From Acholoe squamosa (lineage: Eukaryota > Annelida > Polychaeta > Phyllodocida > Polynoidae), in assembly GCA_949317995.1 (NCBI GenBank), contig OX439036.1, positions 84,574,420-84,638,419 of the forward strand: a stretch of DNA of 64,000 nucleotides, read 5' to 3'. Numbering within the stretch: the first letter of the stretch is position 1; each line of letters starts with the position of its first letter. Below, in pieces: positions 57,896-64,000 of this stretch. Made by a program: the position numbers and the translations under genes. Below the pieces are notes generated by a model. That model had not been told where the DNA came from. It did no database searches and saw only the letters and a list, made by a program, of their open reading frames with translations.

Positions 57896-58214
57896 TGCTG
57901 GAGGAATGGATAGGCTTGTAGCTTACCGCCGGTGGGGGACCCATACATATTTTTGAGATACAGAACCTTTAATATTATATAGGATTATGCAGTAATTTGT
58001 CACATTATTCCCCATATTCATATCCAAAAGTTGATAGATGTTTTCATAACTTCCTGAGCACTTAGATTATAAGCATATCTTTGTAATGAATGAAATATCA
58101 ACATATAGTCCCAGGTATATTTCTAGTGTTTTGGGGCATCAAAAATATCGAACATCAACTTCAAACATGTGGTGAAGGGGTAGCTAAGTACATGTATATA
58201 CTCCCATAGAACTA

Positions 58215-58290
58215 CCTACCACAGATTCGATGGTGAAGTGGTAACACATTTGACTCTATATCAAGAGATCTTGGGTTCTATTTTAGGCCA
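58215..58290 (+). repeat. tRNA-derived SINE head
   Basis: GATGGTGAAGTGGTAACACA (A box) and, 43 bases later, TTGGGTTCTATTTTAGG (weak B box). Confidence 0.55.
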
Positions 58291-58454
58291 GGGAATGTAA
58301 AAACATCATTCTATACAAATATTTTGGGAACATTTGGATTTTCTATTTGGCTACCATAAAACGTTTTTCAATGTTTGTCAACATTTGTTTCATCATCCAT
58401 AATGATGTTTCTGGGACAAACCCCCTCTCTATCAAACGGTTTTTACTAACCCTG

Positions 58455-58650
58455 TCGGGCTTCCCTAGCCCACTTCAAAGGGTCTATTTCTCATCTTTCC
58501 TATCCCCTCAGGATGTGTGTGGTGCACATATGCGCGGGCACTGACACATTCCTCTGTGAAATTGTGTAATGTAGTTCTCGCCATGAATATGACCTTAGCT
58601 GTCGAAATGGCGTTAAACATCTATTACTCACTCACTCACTACTAACCCTG
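58455..58650 (+). repeat. Dispersed repeat R1, copy 2, with (TCAC)n tail
   Basis: Shares its first 100 bases with 55040-55140, then continues TATGACCTTAGCTGTCGAAAT GGCGTTAAAC and ends in (TCAC)n. This tail type is common in invertebrate SINEs. Confidence 0.8.
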
Positions 58651-60000
58651 TTATTAAGCTAAACACTCATAGAATGTGTTTGTCTGAAACATAGATAGAT
58701 TGCAACCCCTCTTTTCCCTCTCCTGCAAAACTTGAAATATGCAGATACAACCTTGTTGCACTGAGGCAACGACATATGGATGAAAATCAATATGAAAAGC
58801 AAATGCTGTCATTCACTGTTAGTATCAAAGACACACAAAAACAATCTATTATCCAATAATTTGTAATACACTAATGATGAGTCATTCTACCCAATTTACA
58901 AATTGATATTCATGTAGTAGATTAATTTGTTATCATTCCATAATAAAACTGATTTAAACTAAAACTTTCCCAAAAATATTATTTAGATGACTTTAGATTT
59001 AGACAAGTGGAATTTTTATCAGTGGTCTCATGCATTGGTCATTTGAATTTGTGTAGAAAAGTAATTTTTGTTTAATTTAAATTTATTTTTAATACTTTGC
59101 AAATTTTGAGGGGCCCAGATAAACTTCCTTTATAATTGAGGCTGGTGTCCCTTTTCCTATGCCCCTGATTCATGTTCCACTTGAAATAACTACTACCCAT
59201 ACATTCACTTTAACTCACGGGCATGTACTTTTGTTTTCTTTATGCAGGTAGTCAATTGCAACACAGGAGCTTGGTGAAATCTGCTAGATAGCACATCTTA
59301 AGAGAGGTACTCCAGAGAAGAGGGCTGGCTGCACAGTGATGCCACCCATATGATATTTTTATTGCTGTCATAGATGTTCTGTCAGAAATAAGATACATTA
59401 ATTATGGCTATTTAGGAAAACCAAACTTTGAGAGGCTTGCATTGTTGATAAAAGGAAATACAACCCTGGATTCATCATGCCTTTTTTGGTAGATTTGAAT
59501 AAAAAGATTCAGACATGCAGTCTTGAATTCTAAACAAAAGAAAATGTAGTTACAATACCCTGTCTATAAGGTGCACCCCACATTTAAGGCACACCCAGAC
59601 CTTTCTAATATGATAAAAGGATATGTAAATGTTGTATATTTTGTTCTAATCAATGGATCTTCAAAATTCAAGAACCAATAGCCATCCCAGTGCTTCCTTC
59701 ACCCACCTTTAATACTGTATGTGGATGGGGGAATATTTCTCTTGCTCCCTTGTGCTCCCTTGTGGCAAAATTAAGAAATAAATTTAGCACGAGCTAGGTA
59801 CCAATCCTGTATACCTGCTCGAGACTATATGTGTGATGAAAAACCTGAATATTTTCATTGCGGTGGAGCTTACTCTATTCAATATGCTGATGCTGGCTTT
59901 TTTAAGGTAGATGGCTTTAATGCCAAACATGTTCTCTGTGCAGATTTCTGCACATGTGTACTTCTCTATGGCTAGTGAACGACTATACAAAATCATAGCA
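58651..60000. other. Non-coding, nothing recognisable
   Basis: AT-rich sequence without a supported feature. Confidence 0.4.
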
Positions 60001-60008
60001 GGCCCATG

Positions 60009-60085
60009 GCATGAAGCTGGGGTGAACTCTCAACCTTCTGTGTCTACACCAGGCACTAGTTAGGCCACAAAGCCAGCTGGCTGTG
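60009..60085 (-). repeat. tRNA-derived SINE head
   Basis: On the minus strand AGCTGGCTTTGTGGCCTAA (A box) and GGTTGAGAGTTCACCCC (B-box region) are spaced as in a tRNA. Confidence 0.55.
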
Positions 60086-60719
60086 TGGGGGTTTATGAGC
60101 AGTATTTAGCCTGCATAATGTAATTCTATTATTTTCAGGAGATTTTCAATGTGGAAAAATGATTCAAAAGTGCATGGGACCACATGATGGTAATAGATTT
60201 TCTAGGTGAAGAAAGTTGATGAAAATATTCTGGGAAAGTAAGACAAAAAATTAGCTACTCTTTAATGAGATTCCATGCAAATTATGGCAAAACACTGTAT
60301 AACCCTATGGTAGATTCATAGATAAATATCTCATAAACTAGCATGGGACCCTATGCTAGTTTATAAGACTGCTTTCTTTGTACTATTAGAAAGAGAAAGT
60401 AATTACAAACGTGGTGAAAATCTGGCGAAAATTTAGCTACTTTTAGCCTATGGGCGCCACCCACCTTCCCCATTTATTGCCCCCATTCTAGATGTATTTA
60501 TTATCCAAATAAACGCTCAAATCAAAATATAAGTTACTGTGTCTAGTTTTGTGTGAATTTCTATATTCCTTAGAATCTATCAATCGAAATGATGGCATTT
60601 CAAAGCTAGATCTACATCAAAGACAAATACAATGAGGAAAGTCTCATCATAGGAATACAAACTATCGATTTCAAATCTTAAATTGAGGTTAGAAGTGGGG
60701 GTTATTTGCAAAAGTATTT

Positions 60720-60890
60720 TCAATATTCCCGTGATATCACGTGAATTTACTGTCATTTCACATGATCCCGTGATATCACGTGAATTTCTGCTCACAGAAT
60801 CCCGTGAATTCACGTGTAAAATTCACGGGAATTCACGGGAACGACACCAGTTCAACACGTGATTTTACTGGTGAATTCATGTGAAATTGT
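60720..60890. repeat. Dense CCCGTGAATTCACGTG palindrome cluster
   Basis: CGTGATATCACGTGAATT occurs twice about 50 bases apart. CCCGTGAATTCACGTG, TTCACGGGAATTCACGGGAA and ATTCATGTGAAAT follow within 130 bases. Many are perfect palindromes. Confidence 0.85.
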
Positions 60891-61255
60891 TTCAAGGGTT
60901 AGAACAGAACTCAAGTTTAGAAACAGAAGCATGTTTTTGCAGGGTCTGCACTATTAGCTTTGCATAGGTAAACACGGATGGTGCCATTCAGGTTTACAAT
61001 CAGGGCCATGATGGCAGCAAAGTTGGTTAGAAAACAACAAATTTACTTCCACCAGTAGAACAGATGGGACTCAGTTTGAGTTCTATCCAAAAGTTTAGAA
61101 ACAGAGGCACTTCTTTCTCTATTCATTTGGATCTAGACCCTTGGCTAACACAGGCTCAGATAGAACTCGAACTGAGCTATTTAGGATAGAGCAACTTAAG
61201 AAACACTAATGCAAATGGTGCCATCCAAACCAACTATTGAAACAGGGCCCAAAGG
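60891..61255 (-). mobile_element. Foldback family fragment (as at 47629-48880)
   Basis: It combines the outer-arm words (AACTCAAGTTTAGAAACAGAA, GATGGTGCCATTC) with the inner-arm words (CTCAGTTTGAGTTCTATCC, AACTTAAGAAACACTAATGC). It ends AACAGGGCCC, in inverse orientation to 47820-48060. Confidence 0.8.
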
Positions 61256-61812
61256 TTTGAAAGCTTTTAAGTAAAGAAACTCAATAATATTTAACTCTGT
61301 TTACTGCAGCAGGTCACATGATCATCAGCCATTGAATACGGGCCTACTGTATTCCATCCCCCCATTGAATACGGTGCTGCTAGTACTAATCTATAGTAAT
61401 GGTCGTATCTGCCATGACATATTGGTTTGAGTTACACCCTAGCCCTTTATGAACGGCTTTGTTTCTGTGTCCGATGCCAACATGATTGTATTGGTGCCTC
61501 TCTGTGAGTAGGGGTCTGTGTATTGGTATGTTTCCAGATGTATTAGGCATATTTTCAGATGAATAAGTATATATGTGATGGCGCCATCCAAGAGGAGGAA
61601 TCTAAATAAGGGAACTAGACGGTATATAGGAGGGATGGGAAGCGAATCATTGACCCTGGTGGTGGGTGTTGGGACTTTCTATGGAGGATGGACACTAATG
61701 CATAATATGGCCTGCTCAAGTAGACACGAAATATGTCCCACTTAACTCTATTGGGGTGTATTGGGAAAGAGCAATGTGCTGATGCAAGGCAAGCACTGGG
61801 AGCCTATTTGCC
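61256..61812. other. Non-coding, nothing recognisable
   Basis: No supported feature. Confidence 0.4.
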
Positions 61813-62308
61813 ATAGGTCGAATCCCACTTGGCATCCCAGGGCTCAAACATCTCTGCGATCTGTTCTGTTGCTGTGTATAGTCCTTGCTGAAGCCACAGA
61901 AATGCAAGGATTATTTAACTTATTCCAAATCCCACAGTGGGTTAAGGTCCAATTAACAGTATATGTAATCCTTGTATTTTATGGCCTCAATAAGGGTAAT
62001 AATACAATGCAACAGACACAATCACAGAGATATTGGAGCCTGAAGGTCGAATCCCACATGGCGAAAAATGGCTGAAATACCTCTGCGATTTTGTCCTTTG
62101 CATTCTAGCTGTGTTCCTGAGCCCCTAGATCGCAAGGATAGCTGCATATTTACTGTGGGATTCGGTCAAAGTTGAACAATCCTTGTGATATAGGGGCTCA
62201 GGAACACCCCTAGAACGCAAAGGACAGAATCGCAGAGATATTTCAGCCATTTTTCGCCATGTGGGATTCGACCTTTAGATCAACAAGTGGGATTCGACCT
62301 TATACCAA
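61813..62308. mobile_element. Outer MITE with AGGTCGAATCCCACTT ends
   Basis: The left end ATAGGTCGAATCCCACTTGG and the right end AGTGGGATTCGACCTTATA are inverted. A palindromic relative is nested near its right end (62043-62277). Confidence 0.6.
62043..62277. mobile_element. Foldback element, arms of about 100 bases
   Basis: Left arm AAGGTCGAATCCCACATGGC then GAAAAATGGCTGAAATA, CTCTGCGATTTTGTCCTTTG. The right arm is the near-exact complement and ends GATTCGACCTTT. The central part of 40-50 bases is unpaired. It shares its terminus with the outer element, so it may be a self-insertion. Confidence 0.85.
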
Positions 62309-62667
62309 GTAATGGCAAAGTAATCACGTCCAGATTTAAAAAGGCCTACTAAAGTCATTGGTATGCAAGCATATGAAAGCAGGATTGACCACCTAGAGAG
62401 AAGAAGCCACAAAAGCAGAAGTATGGCTGTATAAGCTGTGACCCATCAGGTAATACTATATCTGCGCATAAATTTAGGGACTCCCTTGAAATCGCAACAG
62501 ATATAACCACATCTAGTAGGAACTATAACATAACACAAGCACTAGTTTTCTTATATACTAATTGAGACATAATGCCTTTATTGATGCTTATATCCCCATG
62601 CATTACATATTTTCTGGCCTAAATCGCAAAAAGGTGCGTTTGTTCTATAGTCCCTGCTACGATTTTT

Positions 62668-62740
62668 GGATAGTCCCCAAAGTCTCACTGGGTACAGCAT
62701 TGGACTTTTGGAAGGTTGTGGGTTCAAGGCTCTACCTAGC
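62668..62740 (+). repeat. tRNA-derived SINE head
   Basis: AGTCTCACTGGGTACAGCAT (A-box region) and GTGGGTTCAAGGCTC (B box) at tRNA spacing. Confidence 0.55.
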
Positions 62741-62937
62741 CCTGTTTGTGGCGGAGTTTCCAACCACCCTGGCTCTGGCAGACAAACGGCCTTAAAAAGG
62801 CTTTTCTGTCTAGTACTGTGCTTATGTATAGCATGTAGAAGAACCATTGCTTTGGTAACTGTGTAGGGGTGTGCTTTCTCCCTTCATTCACCACATAGAT
62901 TCGATCACCATCACCACCTTTGAAAAGACCTCCAGCT

Positions 62938-64000
62938 GTTCAATTCAATTCAATTCAAATTTCTTTATTTCAGTTGCACATGGGGAGGTCCAACAACTAC
63001 TGATTATTTACTGGGAACAACCCAGTGTCTATTTTATTTTCAAACACCAATGCGGAGTCTATTTTTCTTAAGTTAATGGGAAGTGCATTCCATGCACGGG
63101 CCATGCGGTATGTAACACTTTGGTGAACTTTCATATCCTATAAGGCCAAATCCCACTTCGTGAAAATGGGTCTAAAATGCCTGTGATTCTGGATATCGGC
63201 AGCCTCGGAGTCTTGTCAAAAACAAAATTCACAAGGGTTCCCATACCACCCCTACCTTATCAAACCCCACTACTAGCCAATATTGGAAGGGAAATGTCTG
63301 TGAAATTGATCACTGTACTGACTAGTTGCAACTTTGATTCACAAATACAACATTCTTATGACTTTAGTGTGTGGAACTTGGGTCCTGATTTATGAAAAAT
63401 ATACAGACCTCTGGTGATTTACTAAAGATTCTTGTTTTCCTCTAAATCACAGGGAATTTCCCTATATCACAGAGATTTCCGGCCTCTTGTGAGAAATATA
63501 TTTTGATGTATTTCACTCCTGAAATAACAACACTTTGGCAAGGTTTCTTAGCTGTTATGGGCCTTCCTTAGATGATATTGCCACCCAAATATCGGCTAAG
63601 TAACCACATACCCTATATCACAAGGATTTTCTGGCTATTTTCGCGTTGTGGAATTTGGCCTTATACCAGTTTACCTTAGCAAGTTTGGCATCATGTTTAC
63701 GTGTATGTATCTCTCTAATATCCAGGTTGTCTTGGTCTGAGACAAATTTGTGTGCCGCTAGGCTAAGTGCTCTCTGCCTTCTACAGTCCACAGCCAGCAA
63801 GTTGGCCCTTTCTCTAAGGGCCTCCTTACTTACTTGTCTGTCCCAATAACGGCAGATGTGCAGCATCCGGTCTAGGGAAGGTTGTAGACCTGAAAGGCCT
63901 AGTTTGTTACCCACGCCGTATATTAGTTGTCCATAGTCAATGGCGGGCAGAACCATAGTTTTCATAATGTCAAATGCTGCATCCTGTGTTGGGCATTTTT
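62938..64000 (-). pseudogene. LINE 3' part interrupted by a MITE, runs off the window
   Basis: On the minus strand the right part (63666-64000) encodes a LINE C-terminal region: MVLPAIDYGQLIYGVG, LQPSLDRMLHICRYWDRQ, LLAVDCRRQRALSLAAHKF. The left part (62990-63138) continues with MKVHQSVTYRMARAWNALP and INLRKIDSALVFENKI, the usual LINE end. The 3' end has a (TTGAA)n tail at 62938-62960, as in L2/CR1-like elements. A MITE (63139-63665) splits the two. With the MITE and one TA removed the two parts are in the same frame, apart from one stop at the joint. The upstream RT lies beyond position 64000. Confidence 0.85.
63139..63665. mobile_element. MITE family 3, TA-flanked, inserted in a LINE
   Basis: The inverted ends are AAGGCCAAATCCCACTTCG at the left and the complement of AAGGCCAAATTCCACAACG at the right. 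TA lies at 63139-63140 and 63664-63665. Inward blocks TGAAAATGGG…TGTGATT and its partner also pair. No ORF. Related ends lie at 4144-4590. Confidence 0.85.

Noticed and set aside
1795-62740. Functional tRNA genes at the several A-box/B-box sites
   Set aside because: None shows a complete acceptor stem and regular cloverleaf by eye; context and decay fit SINE heads.

Overview
The window looks like nuclear DNA of a marine invertebrate animal. It is intron-rich and AT-rich, and it is crowded with short inverted-repeat transposons, tRNA-derived SINEs, LINE remnants, one Ty3/Gypsy-type fossil and long simple repeats. A lophotrochozoan such as a mollusc or brachiopod is my best guess, because two dispersed repeats end in a 'gttaaac' or 'gtaaaac' stretch followed by (TCAC)n or (AATC)n, a tail common in mollusc SINEs. 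That assignment is an inference, and a lancelet or other deuterostome is not excluded.

One host gene is clear. A class A (rhodopsin-like) peptide-type G-protein-coupled receptor lies on the minus strand and spans at least 1419-43149. Five exons were found: 42830-43149 (TM1-TM3), 12830-12953 (ERY motif to TM4), 5742-5977 (ECL2, TM5 and the start of ICL3), 3212-3326 (rest of ICL3) and 1419-1544 (TM6). All four junctions have GT/AG borders and matching phases, giving 307 uninterrupted codons. The TM7 and C-tail exon must lie left of position 1. The N-terminal exon, if separate, lies right of 43149.

Most of the rest sits in the introns of this gene, especially a 29.9-kb intron between 12954 and 42829. 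That intron holds a decayed LINE ORF1-like region directly followed by an intact 191-codon NADAR-domain ORF (14787-16325). It also holds a broken Ty3/Gypsy-type element with a minus-strand LINE inserted in it (18131-24261), a second LINE on the plus strand (24985-27186), a tRNA-SINE tandem array (30176-30660), several long near-perfect hairpins, and two TA-flanked MITE copies whose sister copies lie near the left edge.

Right of the receptor (43150-64000) I see no host gene. The region holds a 1.1-1.3 kb tandem duplication (44427-46850), nested foldback elements (47629-48880), a 2.35-kb minisatellite of 22-bp units that is open in all three plus frames (52690-55045), further MITEs, and a LINE 3' end interrupted by a 0.5-kb MITE (62938-64000).

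The most interesting signals are four. One is the ORF1-like plus NADAR pairing. Another is a dispersed composite motif, GGGATTTAGT-N11-CCAC[C/T]AGG, whose core resembles a CTCF site and which occurs four times with invariant spacing. The third is the concentration of long hairpins with 1-4 nt loops. The fourth is a clean MITE-in-LINE insertion whose removal restores the LINE reading frame.
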